Shown: one piece after another, positions 54,953 through 62,596 of the stretch
How the letters are laid out: every line of letters begins with the position of its first letter
How positions within the stretch are numbered: the stretch's first letter is position 1
Source: Mariniphaga sp.
GTDB taxonomy: Bacteria; Bacteroidota; Bacteroidia; Bacteroidales; Prolixibacteraceae
NCBI GenBank assembly: GCA_019429205.1
Contig: JAHYIT010000001.1
Coordinates: forward strand, 62,001 to 126,000
Length of the DNA: 64,000 bases
Direction: 5' to 3'
Made by a program: the position numbers and the translations under genes
Notes under the pieces: generated by a model
Databases searched by the model: none
What the model saw: the letters and a program-made list of their open reading frames with translations, nothing else
Told to the model about the DNA's origin: nothing

Positions 54953-57900
54953 TTATTTACCAATGTTTATGCGCACATAAGTTCTGATTTCCCATTCATT
55001 GCCGTTATCGAATCCGATTGCATCGGGGTCGGGCACCATTTTCCTGCCTTCACCGAGCTTCTGAATTGGCGAGTAGCGCGGAGAATATTTATCGAGGGTG
55101 CGGTATGTTGCCCTGATGCCAATGTTGGTATCCGGCAGGTCGAACCAGTCGGGTTTGCGCAGTGAAGTTGAAATATCGGCCATCAGCTGAAGCGGGAAAG
55201 TGAGGTTGTAATCCCTGTGATAGTCGTAAGGTCCCCAGTCGTTTATCCGGGCAAAAGAGATGAGCTTCAGCTCTTTGTAAATCATGCGCAAATCCATTCC
55301 ATAGCGCCGGATGAGCCGGTCGTCGCTGCCGTTAGCCTGCGCATCGCCGGCATACAAACTGGCAATAAAACCAAAATCATGGTTCAATTTTGAAATAATT
55401 TTGGAGTGAACTTCCCATAAATCCTGCGCAGGTACCGCGCCCGGGAATGCGAAAATGGTACGGCCATCGGGCAAAATTCCCACGGCAGCATCCTGCGTGG
55501 TGGGCAGGTGCCGGTAAACAAATCCTAAGTTAAAGGCAAATTCAGCGTCTTCCGAGCGGTCGCTGTCCCAGTTGTACATCCATGTACCGGGTGTGGGGTC
55601 GAACGTGAAAAGAATTTCACCTGCCACCTGTTCCCTGTTTCCGCGAACCACAAACGGGTCGTCGAGAATGTTACGCGGTTTTCCGGGAGCAGGAACACCA
55701 ACAGGGATAGGGCCTTCAATGGGTTTCTGCCACAAAAAATTCGGGGCAATCTGCAAGTCGCCTATCAAATAGGTAAATCCTGTCAGAAAATTATACTGGT
55801 TACCGCTGCCGCTGTCTTTCAGTTTCCATCCGGTGAATGTGAGCGTTTGCTCGGCGCCGCCATTTGCCACAAGACCCATGGCTGCCGATTGTGCATACCA
55901 GTTGAACCGGCCTCCTGTGTAGGTCAGTTTTATTTTTCCTCCGAAATTGTCCTGCGATTTTATTTCATCCTTATAAACGGTGTAATTTCCTTCTTCACCC
56001 CGAACCACCTGAAACTCTCTGCCTTGCAATGGCTGTCCGGCCCATATACCGCCCAAATCGACCCCGAACTTTCCAAATTTTCGGTCCAAATGCAAAGTGA
56101 GCCGCCGGGTTTTGGGTTGCGGAATGGCGAACGAACTTTCAGTCAGTCCGAGCTGGGCAAGGTCTTCATGAAAAATTCCGGTGAAGTTGACCTTTGCAAA
56201 CGTGTTACTGTATTTCAGCAACAATGCCGGGTTGGCTCCCCACCAAAGCTGCGGGCCAAAAGCCAGTTTAAAATCGCTCAAAAACCGCTTCCCTTCCATT
56301 TCAAAACCTGAAGGCGCCATACCATTATAAATGTCGATGTTGGGACCGTAATTGGCCTCGGGATATAGCCCGAAAAAGTCGCCTTCGTAACCCCAGTGGT
56401 AATGTCCGGTACGGTAAAAACCATTCAGGTTAAACATTCTGTGGTTCCATTCATAGCTTGCCCTGTATACCTGAACCCTGTTTACCGATTCAATATTCAG
56501 GTTGCCGTCGTCGCTGGTTACTTCAACCGGCCGTCCCCTGTTTTCATAAAAAATCTGGTCTATCGGATTTTGGGCCACGCTTCCCAGCACATTCACTTCG
56601 GCATTGGCCCTGAAATTGGCGGCAGGATTGGCTTCGAAACCAAAATAAAACGACTGCATCTGGTCAAAACCCAGTTGGTTGGGGAAAGTGGTACTGCCCG
56701 GTTCGGCTTCATCGGGTGTGGAAATTAAACTTCCACCTGTATTGAATGTGCTGAATTGCGCACTGAACCTGCTCAGACTGATTTTTTTCAGTTTTTCGCC
56801 TTCCAGTGCGGCTTTATCGCCACGGGCCTTCATCAGTGATTCCACCACCAGAATGTTGCTGAAATGCTGCTGAATGGTTTGCAAGTTTGTTCCGTTGGCA
56901 AAGGGCTTCAGTTGATGAGCTTCTTTCAAAGCGTAGTAGGCCGCACGTGGGAACAACTGGTAAAATCCATGGGCATCGGTGGGACCTTTGGCGCAAATTC
57001 CGAACCACTCTTCGTTCATATTGTTTTCTCCCGGAATGTGGTCAAAAGCGTATCCTCCGTTCTCCCACGAAGCGTTGGCATCGTGAACGTCCAGGTTTCT
57101 GGTTTGGCCGAATTTCCACCAACCGTCACTAAACTGAAAAGTAAAACCGCCCAGCGAATTGCCTGCTTTCCCAATGCCTGCAGCATTTTCGTAAATTTCT
57201 TTCCAGTTGGCTACATCATACATAGCCTGCTCCTTCTGAGCCTCCTCCATGGTAATGGCGTTAAAGGCATCCGAACCAAATTCAGTCAGTAAAACAGGTT
57301 TCCCGTATTCATTTTTTACCCGCGTAAAAAGATCACCAAACGACATCCCCCGGTAAACATTTATACCAAAAATATCAACGTCCTTACATTCCTCGGCAAT
57401 AATATCCAGAAACAGTAAATCACCGTTACAGATGGATACCGGGTGGCCCGGGTCAATGGTTTTCATCTCAATAGCTGCCTCATTAAAAAGCTTGTACATG
57501 TGCCGTGCCCGTTGGGTGGATTCCCGGTCTTCAACCGGTATATCTTCGGTTTCGGCGCCACCCCAAAAAAGACCGTAGTTGTTTTCGTTACCCAGCAGGT
57601 ACAACAAAAGCCCTGGCGTATTTTTATATTCTTCCGCCAGCTCTGTTACTTCCCTCAGAAGAAGCTCTTTGGTGCGGGGGTCGGAATACTCCGTATTGGC
57701 TACCCAGGCTCCGTCGAGCGTTAGTCCGTAGCGCCCGAATGAGTGATTGAGCATGGTGTAAATGCCATACGTTTCATAGATATAGGTTATCCATTTGGGC
57801 TGGATACCTGTATAAACACGAATGGCATTTACATTCATGTTTTTCAGCAGCGACATTTCGTCGTCAAGCGCTTTTTTAATAAAATCGTCGGGTTGATTCC

Positions 57901-58087
57901 ATAAACTGTATGAAAAATTGGTGCCAATGGGGAAATAATCCCAGTTCATGCCATTCACCATAAACGGAACTCCATCTACCTGAAGCCTCCATCCGTCTTC
58001 CTTTTCCACTACCGCCACCCTTTCGGTCTGCGCAAACAGGGAAACAGAAAAGCACAGAAAAATTTGAAGTAAAAGAAATTGTTTCAT
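54953..58087 (-). CDS. Clan GH-A-like glycosidase domain fused to an outer-membrane beta-barrel
   Basis: 1044 residues from the ATG at 58087, at a clear signal peptide (MKQFLLLQIFLCFSVSLFAQ). The first 400 residues form a TIM-barrel-like domain of GH2/GH5 type: GVPFMVNGMNWDYFP, acid Glu168 in LLYLLGNENNYGLFWGG, IFGINVYRG, nucleophile Glu269 in PVLLTEFGSDAF. From about residue 470 to the end there is no enzyme motif but some 20 alternating strands with aromatic ends (YRASYEWNHRMFNLNGFYRTG, LWWGANPALLLKYSN, FNLGFVYRHLP, EIRTYVRINIGK), like a porin. The fusion is unusual. It could hydrolyse or transfer beta-glucan at the outer membrane and pass the product through the barrel; that is inference. 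Confidence 0.75.
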   Translation of the reverse strand: MKQFLLLQIFLCFSVSLFAQTERVAVVEKEDGWRLQVDGVPFMVNGMNWDYFPIGTNFSYSLWNQPDDFIKKALDDEMSLLKNMNVNAIRVYTGIQPKWITYIYETYGIYTMLNHSFGRYGLTLDGAWVANTEYSDPRTKELLLREVTELAEEYKNTPGLLLYLLGNENNYGLFWGGAETEDIPVEDRESTQRARHMYKLFNEAAIEMKTIDPGHPVSICNGDLLFLDIIAEECKDVDIFGINVYRGMSFGDLFTRVKNEYGKPVLLTEFGSDAFNAITMEEAQKEQAMYDVANWKEIYENAAGIGKAGNSLGGFTFQFSDGWWKFGQTRNLDVHDANASWENGGYAFDHIPGENNMNEEWFGICAKGPTDAHGFYQLFPRAAYYALKEAHQLKPFANGTNLQTIQQHFSNILVVESLMKARGDKAALEGEKLKKISLSRFSAQFSTFNTGGSLISTPDEAEPGSTTFPNQLGFDQMQSFYFGFEANPAANFRANAEVNVLGSVAQNPIDQIFYENRGRPVEVTSDDGNLNIESVNRVQVYRASYEWNHRMFNLNGFYRTGHYHWGYEGDFFGLYPEANYGPNIDIYNGMAPSGFEMEGKRFLSDFKLAFGPQLWWGANPALLLKYSNTFAKVNFTGIFHEDLAQLGLTESSFAIPQPKTRRLTLHLDRKFGKFGVDLGGIWAGQPLQGREFQVVRGEEGNYTVYKDEIKSQDNFGGKIKLTYTGGRFNWYAQSAAMGLVANGGAEQTLTFTGWKLKDSGSGNQYNFLTGFTYLIGDLQIAPNFLWQKPIEGPIPVGVPAPGKPRNILDDPFVVRGNREQVAGEILFTFDPTPGTWMYNWDSDRSEDAEFAFNLGFVYRHLPTTQDAAVGILPDGRTIFAFPGAVPAQDLWEVHSKIISKLNHDFGFIASLYAGDAQANGSDDRLIRRYGMDLRMIYKELKLISFARINDWGPYDYHRDYNLTFPLQLMADISTSLRKPDWFDLPDTNIGIRATYRTLDKYSPRYSPIQKLGEGRKMVPDPDAIGFDNGNEWEIRTYVRINIGK

Positions 58088-58137
58088 TTGATATATGTTT
58101 TGAATTGATTTAATTAAAGTGCCAGCCACTGAATGTC

Positions 58138-58190
58138 TAAATATAGTGAAGCCAGAAGCGAAAACCTACTATACAACAGCTATACAACAG
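58138..58190 (-). promoter_or_regulatory. 11-bp tandem repeat and -7-like box upstream of the minus arm
   Basis: On the plus strand CTATACAACAG occurs twice in perfect tandem (58169-58179, 58180-58190); read toward the gene this is CTGTTGTATAG twice. A -7-like TATATTTA follows on the minus strand at 58145-58138, and the barrel fusion ATG is at 58087. Repeat length, orientation to the gene and the TGWTGTA core parallel the repeats upstream of susC, so it is a candidate operator for the LuxR-type regulators. Confidence 0.45.
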
Positions 58191-58377
58191 CCAATTAATC
58201 AATGTATTACAAACAATAAGGTCAAATAAAAAACTATTGTTCAGCCTTTTATAATGAGAGTGGTCCGCTGTAATAAATGGGGTGATTTTGCCTGTGTATA
58301 TAATTTGTATATATGTATTGTAATAAATAAAAAATCAAGATATTATGAAACAAACAAGGCGTTGTTTATCAAAAATT
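58191..58377. other. Intergenic stretch between the sulfur operon and the beta-glucan operon
   Basis: AT-rich, with TATATAATTTGTATATATG around 58300. No gene was found here. The beta-glucan operon promoter is at its left end and the sulfur operon terminator at its right. Confidence 0.3.
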
Positions 58378-58413
58378 GCAAAAAAAGAGGCTGCCCTTTT
58401 GAGACAGCCTCTT
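58378..58413 (-). terminator. Terminator of the sulfur-assimilation operon
   Basis: AAGAGGCTG (58385-58393) pairs perfectly with CAGCCTCTT (58405-58413) around an 11-base loop. On the minus strand the stem is followed by a run of T (plus-strand A run 58381-58386). It lies 26 bases after the stop of the 38-residue gene. Confidence 0.8.
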
Positions 58414-58439
58414 CATTTAAAATCAAGTCTTAATGACTT

Positions 58440-58556
58440 TTATTTTCCTGAACGGTCATACTTGCAGCAGCCAGGAAGTTTGTCGTAAACTTCGTTTTTG
58501 GCTTTGTGGTTCGGCATGTCGTGACCGGCATTTGCAATAGGATTAAGTTGAGTCAT
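58440..58556 (-). CDS. 38-residue Cys-containing small protein overlapping osmC
   Basis: The ATG at 58556 lies inside the last codons of osmC (14-base overlap, different frame) and the frame runs to TAA at 58440, just before the operon terminator. The peptide begins MTQLNPIANAGHDMPNHKAK and ends LPGCCKYDRSGK, with two adjacent cysteines and two histidines that could bind a metal or sulfane sulfur. No family recognised. Position, coupling and the terminator directly behind it support a real gene. A cut-off protein at the window's right edge contains the same KYDR string, which may be chance. Confidence 0.55.
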   Translation of the reverse strand: MTQLNPIANAGHDMPNHKAKNEVYDKLPGCCKYDRSGK

Positions 58557-58983
58557 TGCTGCTTTTGTCAGGTTTTATTTCAAAACTGTAATTGATATCG
58601 GCAGTCTTTTCCAGAATCCGCGAAACCGAACAATATTTTTCCATAGATAACTCAACCGCCTTTTGAGCTTTTGAATAATCTACATTTCCAATCAGGATAA
58701 AATGAACGTCTATTTTTGTAAAAAGTGACGGGTTTTTGTCTTTTTCACGTTCGGCTTTTAATTCAACTTTTATATCCTTCAAATCCTGACGTTGTTTTTT
58801 GAGAATACTGATAATATCGATTGTGCTGCACCCGCCCAGAGCGGAAACCAATAATTGCATGGGGCGCATTCCGTTGTTGCCACCTCCAATTTCAGGAGCG
58901 GCATCCAAAAGCACGCTCTTCCCGTTTTCATTTGCTGCCTTTAAATTATAAGCATCATCAATTCTTGATATTGTTATCTTCAT
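58543..58983 (-). CDS. OsmC-family protein
   Basis: 146 residues. The OsmC/Ohr fold is seen in SVLLDAAPEIGGGNNGMRPMQLLVSALGGCSTIDIISILKKQRQDL (read in pieces; the conserved Cys is in LGGCSTID) and KAVELSMEKYCSVSRILEKTADINYSFE (second Cys in KYCSVS). These proteins reduce organic hydroperoxides or handle reactive sulfur species with the two cysteines. It follows the reductase-rhodanese gene by 2 bases, so here it probably protects against sulfide or peroxide by-products of sulfite reduction (inference). Confidence 0.88.
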   Translation of the reverse strand: MKITISRIDDAYNLKAANENGKSVLLDAAPEIGGGNNGMRPMQLLVSALGGCSTIDIISILKKQRQDLKDIKVELKAEREKDKNPSLFTKIDVHFILIGNVDYSKAQKAVELSMEKYCSVSRILEKTADINYSFEIKPDKSSNDST

Positions 58984-58985
58984 GG

Positions 58986-61358
58986 TTAATATTTTTGCAG
59001 AGTATTATCGACATCATCAGCCCAGGCATATATTCCTCCTTCTAAATTGTAAAGGTTTTCGGTATTTCGTTTTTTTGCAATGAGGCTAATGGCTTCCGAA
59101 CTCCTTCGACCTGTGCGGCAATAAAGAATCGTTTTCCGAACCTGCGGAATATTTTTCAGGTTATTTTCAATCGAATCAAAAGGGATTAACTGCCCGCCAA
59201 TATCGGCTATTTCCTTTTCCCACATCTCGCGCACATCAATCAGGCAAATGTCTGTCCCTTTATCCAACATTCTTTTTAATTCAGGTGCCGTAACCTCTTT
59301 AACTTTGAATTGCTGCTGAAGATTATCGTCGAGACTTTTGTAGTAATTTACCGCAGCATCGGCATAAGAAATTACTTTATCTTTTTGTTTTAAAAGCCTG
59401 GCGAAATTTCCATCATTTACCAGGTTAAGCATTTGGAGGTAGTCTTCCGAAATAATTTTTTGTTCGATAATTTTTTCCCGGACGGTATTAATTAATTTTC
59501 GTTCATCTGTTATTTTTTCCTGAAGAATGAGGCACAACAGTTTCGAAGCAGCCAACACTATCTCGTTTAACAAAACGGTCTGTTCCTCAATTTCCTGCTG
59601 CCCTGAAAACGATTCCCTGCATTTTTCAATAACTTTAATCTCGGTTTCAATCATATCGAGCAAACCGGCTGAACACTCACCGCCTCCACGCGCTTCAAGC
59701 GTAAATAAATCGTTATTTCCCCAATCGATGTAATATTTTTTGTCTTCTTCAAACGACGGGATTTTGCTGAATTTATCAAACAAAATACCAATGTCCTTCT
59801 TCCCTGTCTCTACAAATTCGCGGAAAGTTTTACCGTGAGATTTTTGATGATAAAGAAATAAAATGTCGTTTGCAAATTCCGGCAAATCTTTGGCAGCAAT
59901 TTCACCCAGTTTTACGGGAAGAGAAGAATTGTTTTCTCCGATGACGGCTCCGGCAAAAACATTGTAGGAAGGATAAATTCTGCCGTTGCGGCTTACTTTG
60001 CCGGCAAATCCCAGATCGGCCACCAGATGCTGGCCGCACGAATTCGGGCAGCCACTTATATTTACAGTAGTATCATTCAGGTCGTTTAACCAGTCATTTT
60101 CAAATAATTTATCGTGAATGGCCTGCAAACCACCTTTGGAAAAGCAGATGCCCAACTGGCAGGTGTCGGCACCTGTGCAGGAAACCAGGTTACCCAGCAA
60201 ACGCGGTTTATTGATTTCCAATCCTGATTTTAGAAGAGTACTGTAAAGTGCCCCGAGATAATTTTTGGGAATATTTCTGAGATGAATATTTTGCCGCCGG
60301 GAAAAGCGAATGGTATCGTTGCCAAAATTCCCGGCAAAATCAGCCACGATTTCAGCCTGTTTATTGGTTAGGTTACCGTGCATAACCGGAATTTCCACAG
60401 TAAAAAATCCTTTTTGTTTTTGGGGAGTTACATAGTTTTTTTTCCAATCTTCCATATCATTTCGGTCAACAGTTTTTAACCGAATATTTTGAGGAGGTTT
60501 ATTCTGATACGACAATTCATTTACCTTGCTGAACTCTTTGTTTTTGTACTGAGTGTAAATATCTTCGAACAGTTCGAAAACCTTATCTTTGCCAAATTTG
60601 TAGAAAAGATAGCGTAAACGGGCTTTGTGCCTGTTTTTCCGGTTGCCATGCAGGTGAAACATTTCAACTGCTGCAAGGGCAACGCCAAATATTTTTCCGG
60701 CAGGAATAAAATCGAATAAAACCTCGCCTACCATGGGTTTTACGGAAGGCGATCCTCCGAGAAAAACTTTAAAACCTTTTTGCCCGTTTTTAATTTTTGC
60801 AATAAAACCCAGGTCACTGTAGGTAGCGAGGGCAGTATCCTTTTCTGAACCTGAAAAAGCAATTTTAAACTTACGGGGGAGGGTAAAAGATTTATCGTAC
60901 CTGATTAAAAAATCCGTAAGCGCAATGTTGTATGGTGTGACATCAAAAATTTCCTCAGGAGAAATACCGGACTCAACCGAAGCTGTTATATTCCGGACTG
61001 TGTTGCCGCCGCCGCCTTTGGTTGAAAGGCCTGTTTCGTACAACCGGTCAAGAATATCGGGTGTATCCGAAAGTTTTATGTTATGCAACTGAATTTCCTG
61101 GCGTGTAGTAATATGGAGAAATTGGGAACCATAATGATCGGCTATTTTACTCACCGCAAAAAGCTGGATGGGTGAGATGGTACCTCCGGTACAACGGATG
61201 CGCACCATAAATGTTCCCTTTTTGCGTTGTTCATAAATTCCGTGGGTGACCCTGAAAATTTTAAACTGCACCGGATCGATATTGCCTACAGAAGCTTCAT
61301 CTGCTAATTTCCGGTACTCTATTAATTCTTTTTTGTACAATTCTGGTATTCGATACAT
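58986..61358 (-). CDS. Sulfite/nitrite reductase fused to a rhodanese domain
   Basis: 790 residues. Two ferredoxin-like half domains (about 45-110 and 315-380) and two siroheme/4Fe4S domains (about 120-270 and 385-520). The cluster ligands are Cys394 and Cys400 in SCTGADTCQLG and Cys437 and Cys441 in ISGCPNSCGQ. Siroheme-binding basic residues are in TTRQEIQLHN and RRQNIHLRN. A helical linker (about 550-690) carries GGGECSAG. The C-terminal rhodanese (about 690-790) has active Cys747 in ILYCRTGRRSS. With cysK next door, sulfite reduction to sulfide for cysteine synthesis is more likely than nitrite reduction. The rhodanese may hold persulfide. Confidence 0.9.
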   Translation of the reverse strand: MYRIPELYKKELIEYRKLADEASVGNIDPVQFKIFRVTHGIYEQRKKGTFMVRIRCTGGTISPIQLFAVSKIADHYGSQFLHITTRQEIQLHNIKLSDTPDILDRLYETGLSTKGGGGNTVRNITASVESGISPEEIFDVTPYNIALTDFLIRYDKSFTLPRKFKIAFSGSEKDTALATYSDLGFIAKIKNGQKGFKVFLGGSPSVKPMVGEVLFDFIPAGKIFGVALAAVEMFHLHGNRKNRHKARLRYLFYKFGKDKVFELFEDIYTQYKNKEFSKVNELSYQNKPPQNIRLKTVDRNDMEDWKKNYVTPQKQKGFFTVEIPVMHGNLTNKQAEIVADFAGNFGNDTIRFSRRQNIHLRNIPKNYLGALYSTLLKSGLEINKPRLLGNLVSCTGADTCQLGICFSKGGLQAIHDKLFENDWLNDLNDTTVNISGCPNSCGQHLVADLGFAGKVSRNGRIYPSYNVFAGAVIGENNSSLPVKLGEIAAKDLPEFANDILFLYHQKSHGKTFREFVETGKKDIGILFDKFSKIPSFEEDKKYYIDWGNNDLFTLEARGGGECSAGLLDMIETEIKVIEKCRESFSGQQEIEEQTVLLNEIVLAASKLLCLILQEKITDERKLINTVREKIIEQKIISEDYLQMLNLVNDGNFARLLKQKDKVISYADAAVNYYKSLDDNLQQQFKVKEVTAPELKRMLDKGTDICLIDVREMWEKEIADIGGQLIPFDSIENNLKNIPQVRKTILYCRTGRRSSEAISLIAKKRNTENLYNLEGGIYAWADDVDNTLQKY

Positions 61359-61395
61359 TTGTCGGTTTTTTTGGTTGTTTATAAACTGTTTTTAC

Positions 61396-62304
61396 TCAAA
61401 ATTCTGAAAGGTATCTTTCTCCGGAATCCGGAAGGATAACAGTGATTAATTTATTCCGGGTTTCCTGTTTTAGGGCAATTTTAAGCGCGGCACAAACGGC
61501 TGCTCCCGAAGAAATTCCGCAGAGAATCCCTTCTTTTTCAGCCAATAATTTTGCGGTATTAAGCGCCTCTTCATCCCCGATGCTTATAATTTCGTCGATA
61601 ACAGCTTTATTGATAATTTTTGGAATGAAGCCGGGGCCGGTTCCTGGGATTTTATGTTTCCCCGGTTTCCCCCCGGAAAGAACGGGCGAAGAAGCCGGTT
61701 CCACCGCAACCGTTTTGATTCCGGGCTTTTTTTGTTTCAGTACCTCGGAAACGCCTGTGATTGTGCCACCCGTTCCGGCACACGCCACAAAAATATCTAC
61801 TTCGCCATTGGTTTGTTCCCAAATTTCCATCGCAGTAGTTCTCCGGTGGACTTCGGGATTGGCGGGATTTTCGAACTGCATCGGCATAAACGAACCGGGA
61901 GTTTCATTTTTAATTTGTTCGGCCCTGGCAATGGCGCCACGCATGCCTTCATTTTCCGGGGTAAGTATTAATTCTGCACCGTATGCTTTAAGAATCTTTC
62001 TTCGTTCAACACTCATATTTTCGGGCATGGTGAGAATAAGTTTATACCTTTTCACTGCACAAATAAGCGCCAGGCCAATTCCGGTGTTGCCGCTGGTCGG
62101 TTCAACTATTATATTACCCGGATTAAGCTTACCTTCTCTTTCGGTAGTTTCTATCATCGAAAGGGCTGTCCTGTCTTTAACCGAACCGCCCGGATTGAAT
62201 AATTCAGGTTTGACCAGAATCCTGGCCGAACCGTTGATTATATTATTAAGCCTGACCATCGGTGTTTTTCCGATTGCTTCTGTAATATTGTTGTATATAG
62301 TCAA
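61396..62304 (-). CDS. cysK: Cysteine synthase A (O-acetylserine sulfhydrylase)
   Basis: 302 residues. It makes L-cysteine from O-acetylserine and sulfide with PLP. Lys43 in NPGGSVKDRTALSM binds PLP; PTSGNTGIGLA and GTGGTITGVSE form the phosphate and substrate loops, and ILCGISSGAAVCAALK closes the site. First gene of the sulfur operon; it is preceded by a leader with a Cys-rich peptide and a terminator (62328-62457), a strong sign of control by cysteine supply. The start ATG at 62304 follows the terminator U-run by about 24 bases. Confidence 0.96.
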   Translation of the reverse strand: MTIYNNITEAIGKTPMVRLNNIINGSARILVKPELFNPGGSVKDRTALSMIETTEREGKLNPGNIIVEPTSGNTGIGLALICAVKRYKLILTMPENMSVERRKILKAYGAELILTPENEGMRGAIARAEQIKNETPGSFMPMQFENPANPEVHRRTTAMEIWEQTNGEVDIFVACAGTGGTITGVSEVLKQKKPGIKTVAVEPASSPVLSGGKPGKHKIPGTGPGFIPKIINKAVIDEIISIGDEEALNTAKLLAEKEGILCGISSGAAVCAALKIALKQETRNKLITVILPDSGERYLSEF

Positions 62305-62327
62305 TGCTTTTAATTTTTGATTTGTAC

Positions 62328-62364
62328 AAAAAAAAGCCCTTCACAATTTTTTGTGAAGGGCTTT
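62328..62364 (-). terminator. Leader terminator (attenuator) upstream of cysK
   Basis: On the minus strand AAAGCCCTTCACAA pairs perfectly with TTGTGAAGGGCTTT around a four-base loop, 14 bp in all, followed by a run of U (plus-strand A run from 62328). It lies between the leader peptide gene and cysK, inside the presumed transcript, so it must be bypassed for cysK expression. Confidence 0.85.
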
Positions 62365-62394
62365 GCCTATTCTCTCTAAATATTTTTTCTATAG

Positions 62395-62457
62395 TTAAAC
62401 AAGCATAATAGCACTCTCCACATGTTGAGTCAACATACAGCAACACATACACATCAT
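62395..62457 (-). CDS. Cysteine-rich leader peptide for attenuation of cysK operon
   Basis: A 20-codon frame from ATG at 62457 to TAA at 62395 starts MMCMCCCMLTQ and ends VESAIMLV: four Cys codons in seven. CACTTTCCA just upstream (plus-strand 62466-62474) can pair with TGGAGAGTG within the later codons (62412-62420) over 9 bp with one G-U. The same late segment, TGTGGAGAGTGCT (62410-62422), can pair with the 5' arm of the terminator with two single-base bulges. Stalling on Cys codons would expose the late segment and block the terminator. This is the logic of classical amino-acid attenuators. The mechanism is inferred from the sequence. Confidence 0.7.
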   Translation of the reverse strand: MMCMCCCMLTQHVESAIMLV

Positions 62458-62527
62458 GTTGTTTATGGAAAGTGACTTACTCATTTATTCTTACGTTTTT
62501 TGTTTGTCCTATCAAAACAGTAGGGTG

Positions 62528-62535
62528 CAAATCTA
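62528..62535 (-). promoter_or_regulatory. Probable -7 box of the cysK operon promoter
   Basis: On the minus strand TAGATTTG matches the Bacteroidota -7 consensus TAnnTTTG exactly, 71 bases before the leader peptide ATG. Transcription would begin near 62521 and yield a leader of about 215 bases before cysK. A clear -33 TTTG at the right spacing is not visible. Confidence 0.5.
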
Positions 62536-62596
62536 AATAAAATATTTTATTGATGGTGCTGATTTATCAAGAAAATTGCTTTTACCTGTTAAATAA

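Noticed and set aside
61442-62320. 292-codon plus-strand open frame opposite cysK
   Set aside because: It is a shadow of the cysK codons, has Ser/Pro-rich composition and no recognisable domain, while cysK on the other strand is certain.
62246-62452. 68-codon minus-strand frame with several Cys residues (MYVLLYVDSTCGECYYACL) over the cysK leader
   Set aside because: It runs through the terminator and into the cysK start in another frame. The shorter frame beginning MMCMCCCM fits the attenuator pairings and ends before the terminator.
62304-62535. SAM or other riboswitch upstream of cysK
   Set aside because: I could not find the conserved core of SAM-I, SAM-II or SAM/SAH riboswitches; the leader is explained by a Cys-rich peptide and alternative stems.
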